Source: Mucilaginibacter dorajii | GTDB lineage: Bacteria > Bacteroidota > Bacteroidia > Sphingobacteriales > Sphingobacteriaceae | Direction of reading: 5' to 3' | NCBI RefSeq assembly: GCF_024808255.1 | Contig: NZ_JANTYS010000007.1 | Location: 248,001 to 312,000 of the forward strand | DNA length: 64,000 nucleotides | Shown here: in pieces, positions 8,805 to 17,000 of the stretch | Layout: each line of letters opens with the position of its first letter | Position numbering within the stretch: position 1 is the first letter of the stretch | The notes under the pieces: generated by a model | Seen by the model: the letters and a program-made list of their open reading frames with translations, nothing else | What the model was told of the DNA's origin: nothing | Databases searched by the model: none | Translations under genes and position numbers: made by a program

Positions 8805-9002
8805 TTGGAGCTTACAGATACCCCTGATAAAGTAATGCAAATTGTTAAGAATGCCCCACGCCCGGTGTACAGGTGCAAAAAGTGCAAGCAAATTTTAGAT
8901 ACCCGTCGCCGAAGAGGTATACTCCTTAAAACTTTCCTGTTTTGGCTCCCCATAAAAAAGTTCTTTTGCGAAAACTGCCTCACCAACAGGTACCACTTTT
9001 AA
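8805..9002 (+). CDS. Small zinc-ribbon-like protein
   Basis: This 65-codon ORF has two CxxC knuckles, CKKC near residues 24-27 and CENC near the C-terminus. They are separated by about 30 residues including RRRRG and an aromatic-rich stretch, which suggests a small treble-clef or zinc-ribbon fold. The listed start is TTG at 8805. An ATG at 8835 (MQIVKNAPRPVYRC) is an equally good start and keeps both knuckles. No promoter or ribosome site decides between them. It lies 55 bases after the AI-2E gene on the same strand. Function is unknown. Confidence 0.6.
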   Translation: MELTDTPDKVMQIVKNAPRPVYRCKKCKQILDTRRRRGILLKTFLFWLPIKKFFCENCLTNRYHF

Positions 9003-9065
9003 AACTTATTTATTTTGCTAAATTAACAGCTATATCATTAATTTAGTGGTGGAACATTTGCCCAC

Positions 9066-10052
9066 ATGGCATTTGAAAAACTACCTGTAATGACCCGTAA
9101 ATACACCTCAATAATTATTGTTTTAGTTTGGCTATTGCCGTTTTTTTCATCGGCACAGGTTACAAATAAGCCGGCTTTCAGGTTGGTACCTTTAGGTGTA
9201 CTGGGTGGCATTGATGAAAGTAACCTATCAGCCTATATGCTGGCTGCTAATGGTACAAACAACTATATTTGCCTTGATGCCGGCACCTTGCATGCGGGTA
9301 TCAAAAAGGCTATTGAGAATAAAGCGTTTGGTGTACCTACCGAAAAAGTGTTGCGCCAGTACATAAAAGGTTATTTTATATCGCATGCCCATCTTGATCA
9401 TCTTGCTGGCTTGATCATCAATTCGCCCGATGATAGTACCAAAAACATATATGGACTACAAAGCACTTTAGAGACCCTGAAAACCCATTACTTTACCTGG
9501 GCAAGCTGGGCCAACTTTGCCGATCAGGGCGAAGCCCCGGCATTAAAGAAATTTCGTTATCAACCGCTTACCCCGGGTACCGAAACAGCTATTGCAAATA
9601 CCGATATGAAGGTGCAGGCGTTCCCGTTGAGTCACTCTAACTTAACCAGTACCGCTTTCCTGATACATAGTGCCAATGCTTATGCTTTATATCTTGGTGA
9701 TACCGGTGCCGATGCCATTGAAAAAAGCACCAACCTGCAAAACCTGTGGCAGGCCATTGCGCCGTTGATAAAAACCAAACAGCTAAAAGCCATCATGATT
9801 GAGGTTTCCTTTCCGGACGAACAGCCGGATAAAACACTTTTTGGTCACCTTACCCCGCATTGGTTAATGGTTGAAATGGACAAGCTTGCCGCGCTTACCG
9901 GTACCGACGCTATTAAAGGACTTGATATTGTGGTTACCCATTTAAAGCCGCCTGCGAATAGCATCGTCAAAATAAAAACCGAGTTAAAGTTGGAAAACAA
10001 ACTGCAGTTAAATTTAATTTATCCGCAGCAAGGTAAACCACTTACTTTTTAA
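9066..10052 (+). CDS. Class II 3',5'-cyclic-nucleotide phosphodiesterase (secreted)
   Basis: This metallo-beta-lactamase-fold hydrolase of the PDEII/CpdP family has the hallmark HAHLDHLAGL around residues 106-115. Further metal-ligand segments are PLSHSN, YLGDTGAD and VVTHLKPP. A hydrophobic signal segment (residues about 15-30, ending FFSSAQ) predicts export, as in other bacterial class II enzymes. Length is 328 residues. A second ATG at 9090 would give a shorter, more typical signal peptide and may be the true start. It probably degrades periplasmic cAMP, but the substrate is inferred from family. The esterase gene follows 30 bases downstream. Confidence 0.85.
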   Translation: MAFEKLPVMTRKYTSIIIVLVWLLPFFSSAQVTNKPAFRLVPLGVLGGIDESNLSAYMLAANGTNNYICLDAGTLHAGIKKAIENKAFGVPTEKVLRQYIKGYFISHAHLDHLAGLIINSPDDSTKNIYGLQSTLETLKTHYFTWASWANFADQGEAPALKKFRYQPLTPGTETAIANTDMKVQAFPLSHSNLTSTAFLIHSANAYALYLGDTGADAIEKSTNLQNLWQAIAPLIKTKQLKAIMIEVSFPDEQPDKTLFGHLTPHWLMVEMDKLAALTGTDAIKGLDIVVTHLKPPANSIVKIKTELKLENKLQLNLIYPQQGKPLTF

Positions 10053-10082
10053 TAGCTACCGAAAACTAAACCATTTATAGGG

Positions 10083-10967
10083 ATGAACATTTTAAAAAAA
10101 TGCCTGCTATTTTGCTTTTTACTAAGCGCAAGTACCACCTTTGCCCAGCAGGGTAAAGTAATTGAGGAGCAAACCGTTAAAAGTAAAGCCTTAAAGCGCA
10201 CCGTAAAGTACACCATTTACTTGCCGGCCGACTATGAAACAGCCAACCGCACCTACCCGGTTGTTTACCTTTTACATGGTTACACCGATGACAATACCGG
10301 CTGGCTGCAATTTGGCGAGATTAACCGCTATGCCGATAAGGCTATCGCCGAAGGCACCATCCCCCCAATGATTATTGTAATGCCGAATGCCGACTCAAGC
10401 TGGTACATTAACTCCTACGATGGCAAAGAAAAATATGAAGATTTTTTTATTAAAGAGTTTATCCCGCACATTGAACAGGCTTACAGAGCCAAAACCGAAA
10501 AGCTTTACCGTGGCGTAGCCGGCTTATCTATGGGCGGTTATGGCACCATGATATATGCTATTAAATACCCGCAGTTGTTTTCGGCGGCGGCGGCCTTGAG
10601 CGCGGCCGTGTTTCCGGATGAAGACCTGATTGGTATGCCCGATGATAATTATGAGCGTGTTTTTGGTCAGCTGTACGGTCGCGGGTTGAAAGGCAAAGAT
10701 AGATTGAGCAAAGCATGGGAGGCAAACTCTGTTTTAGGGTTGATTCAAAGTAAAACGGCAGACGATTTAGACAAAGTAAGATATTGGATTGACTGTGGCG
10801 ACGATGATGGCTTAAGCAAAGGCAATTCGCTGATGCATATTGCCCTGATGGAAAAGAAAGTACCCCACGAGTTCCGTGTACGCGACGGTGCCCACAACTG
10901 GACCTACTGGCGGACCGGCATTACCAATGCGCTTATTTTTATGGGCGATAGTTTTAGGCAGAAATAG
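10083..10967 (+). CDS. Secreted esterase D-family hydrolase, copy 1
   Basis: This alpha/beta hydrolase belongs to the esterase family that includes feruloyl and acetylxylan esterases and S-formylglutathione hydrolase. A signal peptide (residues 1-21, ending STTFAQ) exports it. The nucleophile Ser149 is in GLSMGG, the acid is probably in DCGDDDG, and the histidine is in DGAHNWTYW near residue 273. Length is 294 residues. It has a close paralogue at 11533-12417, with Ser at the same residue number and the same C-terminal GDSFRQK. The likely role is deacylation of polysaccharides; the substrate is not determined. Confidence 0.9.
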   Translation: MNILKKCLLFCFLLSASTTFAQQGKVIEEQTVKSKALKRTVKYTIYLPADYETANRTYPVVYLLHGYTDDNTGWLQFGEINRYADKAIAEGTIPPMIIVMPNADSSWYINSYDGKEKYEDFFIKEFIPHIEQAYRAKTEKLYRGVAGLSMGGYGTMIYAIKYPQLFSAAAALSAAVFPDEDLIGMPDDNYERVFGQLYGRGLKGKDRLSKAWEANSVLGLIQSKTADDLDKVRYWIDCGDDDGLSKGNSLMHIALMEKKVPHEFRVRDGAHNWTYWRTGITNALIFMGDSFRQK

Positions 10968-10979
10968 ATATTAGTAGTA

Positions 10980-11522
10980 AGTAGTTAGTATCAAGTAGTA
11001 AGACTAACACATTGGCAATAGGGGATAGATTTCAGATATGGTGAGAGATTTTGAGTTACCAGTTCTTGCAAATGACTTATCAAAACTGATAGAGAATCAA
11101 ATTTCTATTCAACAGTTTTTGGATAGCTTATTTACAGATCAAGAAACCTATACAACCTTTTGCCAAAGTCTGGCCTCGTACTATTATGATGATGGAGGCT
11201 CGCCAGAGGTAAGGGAGTTCATCATTAGCGATACTGATTTTAACAAGCAAACTTTAACAGGCGCATTCAAATGCAGCTTTAAAGTGTACTACTTTTTTAC
11301 TTGCAGCGATATTAAAAACGACAAAAACGAATACCTCACCTGGACATTTAAAATTGACAAACAAACCAACAAAATAGCCTTAGTCGGCGAAGAACCGTGG
11401 ATAATTGATAATTAACAGATGTGCAAATTTCAGGTGTGCAGATGATATTGAACAACTGAAAACATCTGCATATTGAAATCTATAATCTGCTCATCCGTCT
11501 TGATACTTGATACTAACTACTC
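10980..11522. repeat. Inverted-repeat pair enclosing the orphan ORF between the esterases
   Basis: AGTAGTTAGTATCAAGTA at about 10980-10997 is mirrored by TACTTGATACTAACTACT at about 11504-11521; both arms continue imperfectly to GTAAGAC / GTCTTGA. Inside the right flank are TGTGCAAATTTCAG / CTGCATATTGAAATC units (11417-11490) of the same type as the repeats at 12.4 and 22.2 kb. The pair bounds a ~540-base cassette that contains a single gene. Confidence 0.65.
11038..11415 (+). CDS. Hypothetical protein between esterase paralogues
   Basis: This is a 125-residue acidic soluble protein without a signal peptide or hydrophobic span. I do not recognise a domain. It is rich in Asp, Phe and Tyr (for example DDGGSPEVREF and YFFTCSD), a composition reminiscent of small immunity-type proteins, but that is only an impression. 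It is visibly more AT-rich than the esterase genes on either side and sits within an inverted-repeat pair, which suggests it was inserted between the duplicated esterases. Confidence 0.6.
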   Translation: MVRDFELPVLANDLSKLIENQISIQQFLDSLFTDQETYTTFCQSLASYYYDDGGSPEVREFIISDTDFNKQTLTGAFKCSFKVYYFFTCSDIKNDKNEYLTWTFKIDKQTNKIALVGEEPWIIDN

Positions 11523-11532
11523 GATACCAAAA

Positions 11533-12417
11533 ATGAAAAGATTTATTTTAATCCTCCTATTCCTCTCTCCCTTCGCTCTTTTTGCGCAGAACATTCCTGT
11601 GGGCAAAGTGATAGAAGAGCAAAACGTGAAGAGCGATATATTAAGGCATAATGTAAAATACGCCATTTACCTGCCGGCCGATTACGAAACATCAAACCGT
11701 ACCTACCCCGTAGTTTACTTGCTGCATGGTTATGGTGATGACCAAACCGGCTGGCTACAGTTTGGCGAGGTAAACCGTTACGCCGACAAAGCGATTGCCG
11801 AAGGCAAGATTCCCCCGATGATTATCGTAATGCCGGATGCGCAGACCACGTTTTACATCAACTCCTATGACGGCAAACGAAACTATGAGGATTTCTTTTT
11901 CAAGGAGTTTATTCCAACTATCGAGAAAGAATATCGCACCAAAACAACCAAACAATACCGTGGCGTTGCCGGCCTTTCGATGGGTGGCTTTGGTACCATG
12001 GTGTATAGTTTAAAACACCCTGATATGTTTGTGGCAGCGGCGGCCTTAAGCGCCGGTATCCGTACCGATGAAGATTTTGCAGGTGTAACCGACGCCCGCT
12101 GGGCAGAAGTCTATAGCAAAGTCTTCGGCCCGAATTTGAAAGGTGCAGAAAGATTGAACGACACCTGGAAAGCCAATTCGGTTTTGGGCCTTGTCCAAAG
12201 TAAAACAACCGACGACCTTAATGATGTGCGCTACTGGATTGATTGCGGCGACGACGACGCGCTAAGCAAAGGCAACTCGCTCCTTCACATCGCACTTATG
12301 GAAAAGAAAGTACCCCATGAATTCCGCATCCGCGACGGTGCCCACACCTGGACATACTGGCGCACAGGAATTGTTGACGCCCTGGAATTTATTGGCGACA
12401 GCTTTAGGCAGAAGTAA
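11533..12417 (+). CDS. Secreted esterase D-family hydrolase, copy 2
   Basis: This close paralogue of the esterase at 10083 shares long identical stretches such as KSNG-free YAIYLPADYET, FGEVNRYADKAIAEG and RYWIDCGDDD. The reading frame is open further upstream (to 11473), but that extension runs through repeat DNA, so the start at 11533 is chosen: it gives MKRFILILLFLSPFALFAQ, a normal signal peptide. Ser149 in GLSMGGFG and the histidine in DGAHTWTYW complete the active site. Length is then 294 residues, identical to copy 1. The two probably arose by tandem duplication and may differ in substrate. Confidence 0.9.
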   Translation: MKRFILILLFLSPFALFAQNIPVGKVIEEQNVKSDILRHNVKYAIYLPADYETSNRTYPVVYLLHGYGDDQTGWLQFGEVNRYADKAIAEGKIPPMIIVMPDAQTTFYINSYDGKRNYEDFFFKEFIPTIEKEYRTKTTKQYRGVAGLSMGGFGTMVYSLKHPDMFVAAAALSAGIRTDEDFAGVTDARWAEVYSKVFGPNLKGAERLNDTWKANSVLGLVQSKTTDDLNDVRYWIDCGDDDALSKGNSLLHIALMEKKVPHEFRIRDGAHTWTYWRTGIVDALEFIGDSFRQK

Positions 12418-12422
12418 GACCG

Positions 12423-12580
12423 GATGTGCAGATATGCAGATTTCAGATGTGCAGATGATGGATATATATTCTTGATCTGAAGATTCTCATTTTCGTTTTT
12501 TTAGACGAAGTAGCTCTCAACATATGGTTAAAATTGATTTAAATCATTTGCACATCTGAAATCTGCATATCTGCACATCG
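12423..12580. repeat. Inverted repeat, 'TGTGCAGATATGCAGATTTC' family
   Basis: ATGTGCAGATATGCAGATTT begins at about 12424, and its reverse complement AAATCTGCATATCTGCACAT ends at about 12578. The arms enclose about 85 AT-rich bases between convergent genes (esterase + and TPR protein -). A second pair of the same family is at 22171-22379 and fragments occur at 11417-11490. It may provide bidirectional termination. Confidence 0.75.
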
Positions 12581-12581
12581 T

Positions 12582-13139
12582 CTACTGATCACTCAGCAGA
12601 TCCACGCAGTTTTTCTTTAGCTTTTCCAGTCGCGCGGGTAGGCTGTTCAGCCCGGCTTCGTCTCTTAAATTTTTGTAGAGTACTTTGATAATGGCGAGGG
12701 TATTATCGTCCGGGTCGCAGGCCTGTGCTTTTTCGAGGTGTGGCAGGGCCAGTTTGGCTTTCTGGATGTAGTTTGCGTCAACCACGGCTTGCTTGCCCGA
12801 AATATCCTTAATGTACAGGTAACCTAAAGCCCGGTGAGCCACATAATAATCGGGTTGGGCTGCTGATACCATTTTATAGTATTTGATGGCGTTGACGCTC
12901 TGGCTATCGTCTTCGTAAAGCTTAGCCAACGAATTATAAAAACTAACGCGTACTTTAGGGCTAAGCTTGGCAGTATCCGGCAATATCTTTTCGGCCAGCG
13001 TCATTTGCCGGGTGGCATCGGCATTCATTTTGGCTTCGTTAAAATCAATATAGGTGTTGTATACCTCATCAGCTGTTTGAGCCTGTGCAAAACCAACTCT
13101 TGCTATTATCAGGGTGAGTAGTAATATCTTTTTGATCAT
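12582..13139 (-). CDS. Secreted tetratricopeptide-repeat protein
   Basis: A signal peptide (residues 1-20, ending GFAQAQ) precedes a helical protein of 185 residues with TPR-like units. These include KVRVSFYNSLAKLYEDD, NAIKYYKMVSAAQPDYYVAHRALGYLYI and ALPHLEKAQACDPDDNTLAI. It is probably a periplasmic protein-protein interaction scaffold. It lies 29 bases downstream of the FHA gene on the same strand and is the last gene of the kinase/phosphatase/SEDS-PBP locus. The seven-gene order suggests it serves the same envelope system; that is inference. Confidence 0.75.
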   Translation of the reverse strand: MIKKILLLTLIIARVGFAQAQTADEVYNTYIDFNEAKMNADATRQMTLAEKILPDTAKLSPKVRVSFYNSLAKLYEDDSQSVNAIKYYKMVSAAQPDYYVAHRALGYLYIKDISGKQAVVDANYIQKAKLALPHLEKAQACDPDDNTLAIIKVLYKNLRDEAGLNSLPARLEKLKKNCVDLLSDQ

Positions 13140-13168
13140 AGTTTTAAAACTACCTGGCAGGTGAAAAA

Positions 13169-13963
13169 TTATCCTTCGGCCTTCACACTAAACAAAAACA
13201 CGGCCGATTCGCCTAAAATCACCTGATCACCTTCATTCATGGGGTGTCCTATCTGGGTTGAATTGAGTTTGATCATTTTTTCATCGGCAGCAATATGAAT
13301 CTTGGTTTTATTGCGCGGCGGTACACCGCCTTCATCGGCATAGATCATAAAGCGCTCGTCCTCTTTGTTCCACTCGATATGGGCATGTTGCCTGCTGATA
13401 AACTTATTGCTTTCGTCGTTGCTATCCGGCGGGAAAATGATTTTATTTATACGGAATGACCCATTCTCGGTAACTGACTTTTTATCTCTGCCGATATTGA
13501 TCTTACCATCTGTGGCTTTAATTATGTACTCATCCTGCTCGGCCTGTCCATTCAAAATACGGATATAAGCCACTGCCGATGAGGCATTGTGCATCACCTG
13601 CCTTTGTGTAAGCATAGTAAAAGCGGCATCCAACTCGGGAATCTTGTTAACATCAACCGGTAATTCATCGGTAAAGATCACTTCAACAGACCAGTCGGCA
13701 GGCAAATCAAGGGCATAATCATCCGCAATCCGTTGAATCTCGTGCCTGAATTTTTCTTTATCGTGTACATACACCGCGCCTTCATAAATATGTTTATCCT
13801 CGGCATTGGCGGCTATATATAACTGCAATTCCTTAATATGGCCGGCTTCGCCGCCCTCTACCTTTTGTAGGGCTTCTTTAATATAACGCAACAAAGCATC
13901 GCGCAGGCTTTTTACGTCCCATGCCTTGTCGCCACTATTCCTGCTGAAAAAACTAAATGCCAT
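13169..13963 (-). CDS. FHA-domain protein
   Basis: The C-terminal third is a forkhead-associated domain, which binds phosphothreonine. It has NIGRDKKSV (first loop), FISRQHAHIEW near residues 188-198 (the Ser-Arg-x-x-His core) and a closing strand near VILGESAVFLFSV. The N-terminal ~150 residues form an alpha/beta region without a domain I recognise. There is no signal peptide or membrane span, so it is cytoplasmic. The gene lies 70 bases downstream of the SEDS-PBP fusion gene in a locus that also encodes a Ser/Thr kinase and a PP2C phosphatase. It is the natural reader of kinase-deposited phosphothreonines. Confidence 0.9.
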   Translation of the reverse strand: MAFSFFSRNSGDKAWDVKSLRDALLRYIKEALQKVEGGEAGHIKELQLYIAANAEDKHIYEGAVYVHDKEKFRHEIQRIADDYALDLPADWSVEVIFTDELPVDVNKIPELDAAFTMLTQRQVMHNASSAVAYIRILNGQAEQDEYIIKATDGKINIGRDKKSVTENGSFRINKIIFPPDSNDESNKFISRQHAHIEWNKEDERFMIYADEGGVPPRNKTKIHIAADEKMIKLNSTQIGHPMNEGDQVILGESAVFLFSVKAEG

Positions 13964-13971
13964 ATTTTATT

Positions 13972-14018
13972 AATTCTAATTCCACAAATTTTATCGAATT
14001 ACACGAATTTGATAAGTT
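13972..14018. repeat. Short 'TTCCACAAATTTTATCGAATTACACGAATT' type repeat
   Basis: The gap between the SEDS-PBP stop and the FHA start carries TAATTCTAATTCCACAAATT and TTACACGAATTTGATAAG. These are the same words as the palindromic repeat around 42971-43382. It is within the transcribed region of the locus. Confidence 0.5.
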
Positions 14019-14032
14019 ATTAATCTAACCTT

Positions 14033-17000
14033 TTATTGATCTACTGGCTCAGCCGTTTCTCCTGGTATAATACTCTTCATATACCCCTTTTGTAATAGGA
14101 ACGGTATTACATGCTTCCCGGCTAAATGTACCGCGTCTGACGATCCACGGGTTGATTCTACGCGGATGCAGACCACCATATTGCTCTTGCCGTTGGCTTC
14201 AGGTGCGAAGAATACGTACCAGCCGTCGTTTACGCTTTTGTTTTTTACTATACGTTCGGGGGTACCGCTTTTACCGGCTACCGCTATGCCTAATATCGGC
14301 ACTTTGGGCGCGCTTTGTGCTATCATGTATTGGGTTAACAAACCGGCGTATTCAGGCTTTTCGGCCAGTTTGATGCCAGTTTTAAGGGGTTGTTTTGTAC
14401 CGCCTATATTTAAAACAAAACGGTTCGGCATTAGCATTCCATCATTCGCCACTCCCGATACCAGTCTGGCTACAGATGCCGGTGTGGCAATCAGCTCGCC
14501 CTGGCCCCAGGCCATGCCCGAGATACCTTTAGCCCTTGTTTTATGGATATTGTTAGGGTCGTACCTGGGCTTGGTATTAAATTCGGTTTTACGCCACAAG
14601 TTACGCCATTTTTCTTCCTGGGCATCGTTCTCTATGGGCTTGTTATAGTAGTAACCGCCTACACCATGCAAAAACATCCCGGTTTTCATGTACAGGTTAA
14701 CCATGTACTCTTCCAGGTGCTGCTGGTTGGCCAGCTTAATGAAATATACGTTGTTTGATTTGGCAATAGCCCGTTCCATGGTGATCTCACCGGTTTCATC
14801 CGGCTCGATGCCTTTGGTACGGATGCGCTCCTCCGTGCTTACGTGGTAAGTTACATCTGCGGCTGCCAGTCCCAACTTGTTAAATGCCGACATGGCAGTT
14901 AGCACCTTGGCTGTTGAACCCGGTTGCGAGGCATAAGTAAAGCCAAGATCGGTGGTGGTCATCCAGGTTGATAGTTTGTTCTGATCTGCCTGCGACATCG
15001 TAAGCTTATCCCAATTATGCACCGGTGGCAGCGGGTATTGCGCCGAAACCAGCACATCGCCGGTTTTGGCTTCCATCACCACCACAGATACCCGGTTATC
15101 ATACAACGATGTATCCGTAGCAATAGACTGCTGAATGCTTGTTTGCAGATCGGCATCCATCGTTAGTTTAACATCGCGGTTACGGTTTTTAAATGCTGCT
15201 ACCTCGGGGCCGTTAATATCGGCAAGCAGTAAAGGAGCCAATTCGCTGTAGTCTTTTTTAGCAACGGTCATTTCCTTTACACCGCGTGGCAAAAAGCGGT
15301 CTTCCTGGTAACGCGATGCTTTTACGTTATAACTGCTGATGGGCATTTTAAAGCCGCGCAGTTCGGCGGCAAGCTCGTACTCGGCAAAGTAGCCGTTGGT
15401 GCTGCCGTTAAATACACCGGTATTGTTATCGCCTGTCCAAAAAAACATCTGCTCTTCAAAAGGGTAAAAACGTTCAAGCCTTTTGTGCATAGCCGAATCC
15501 AGATCGTAGTTTTTAATACCCGATGCCGATAGCTTATTTTTTTGCTTTTCTATCAACTCGGGTTTGCTGGTTGCCAGGATCAATCCATTACGGTCAAGCA
15601 ATGAGCCGGCTTGCAGCTTATTCATCAATATGGCAATGCGGGGATTGTAGCTAAACATTCGCAGCCCACTTTTATCGGCTACTAAGGCAGGTTTTACCAC
15701 CCATTTTTTATTATCGGCGCTATAGCGCGATACATTTACTGTTAACAAAACCACACCCGCTAAGGCAGCTGCCAATGCCGGCACCAGGTTTTTATCCTGC
15801 TGTTTGGTAATGTAGGTCATTTGCACCTGGGTGCCTTTCACCAGCGATACCGAAAGCAAAAAGCCAGTAGCCAACATATTAATAACCAGCGACGAGCCGC
15901 CATAACTTTCAAATGGCAATGATACTCCCGATAACGGCAAGGCACCGATAGAGCCACCCGCGATGAGCAAGAACTGCACAAAGGTACAAATCCCTATCCC
16001 GGCGCTGAGGTAAAACAATAGCGGCGTACCCGTCTGTCGCCCAATGATGATGGACCGGTGTAAAAACAGCAGGAACAGGATAAAGATGCCCGCCATGCCT
16101 GCCCAGCCAAATTCTTCGCCAATGGATGGCAATATCATATCGGTGTGCGCTTCGGGAATAGTTTTGGCAAAGCCCTGCCCTACGCCCTCGCCGGTAAGGC
16201 CGCCGCCCGCCATGGCCCAAAGCCCGTTGGCTACCTGGTCGCCGCCATATACTTCGTTATTCCATGGATCCTGCCAAATGGCTTTACGCTCTACCAATCG
16301 TTCAACCGGGCCAGGGATAATTTTCTCCAGTCCCGGAATTTTATCGATAGTTAAAAAAGCCGTGATCACAATAAGCGCCATAATGGCCGATTCGCTCAGG
16401 TATCTCGGTTTTAAAAATCCAACCAAAATTAAAATACCAAAGGTAATACCCGCGCTGAGCCAAACATTATCAAAAAACCAGGTGGTTAATACAAATAATA
16501 CCACGAAACCTGCCATTGACAAAAAATCGCCTCGTGAAAAAGAGAACAGGATGATGAAGGTAAAACAGATCACCATTGCCGGCCCCAGATCGCCCAAAAT
16601 CAAAAACAGCAACAGCGTCATCACCGTAGCAATTAATGCCGATGAAAAGAACGACCAGCGCTTGCCCCAGCTGGCATACTGGCTGATAAATTTTTCGTTA
16701 GCAGCAAAAAATCCAGCCAGGAAAATAACCACTAAATATTTTACAATCTCGCTGGGTTGAAAGCCTAACAGGTTCACTTTAACCCCGCTGCCTTCGGGGC
16801 CGGTACCAAACAATATCGTACTAAACAATACGCCCATGGCCAGCACTATCCAGGGCCAGCCGTTTGCCGCGCTACGTACCTGTTTAAAAATGAGCAAGCG
16901 GTACAAAGCCGAATCGGCAGTAAGGCGGCGCAGGTTAATAAGCAGCATAACGCAAACGGCGGCAACGCCTATCCCTAAATAAATGAGGGTATCCTTAGCT

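Noticed and set aside
16044..16760. Long plus-strand ORF antisense to the SEDS-PBP gene
   Set aside because: Its translation has no domain-like pattern and mirrors the hydrophobic codons of the real gene on the other strand.
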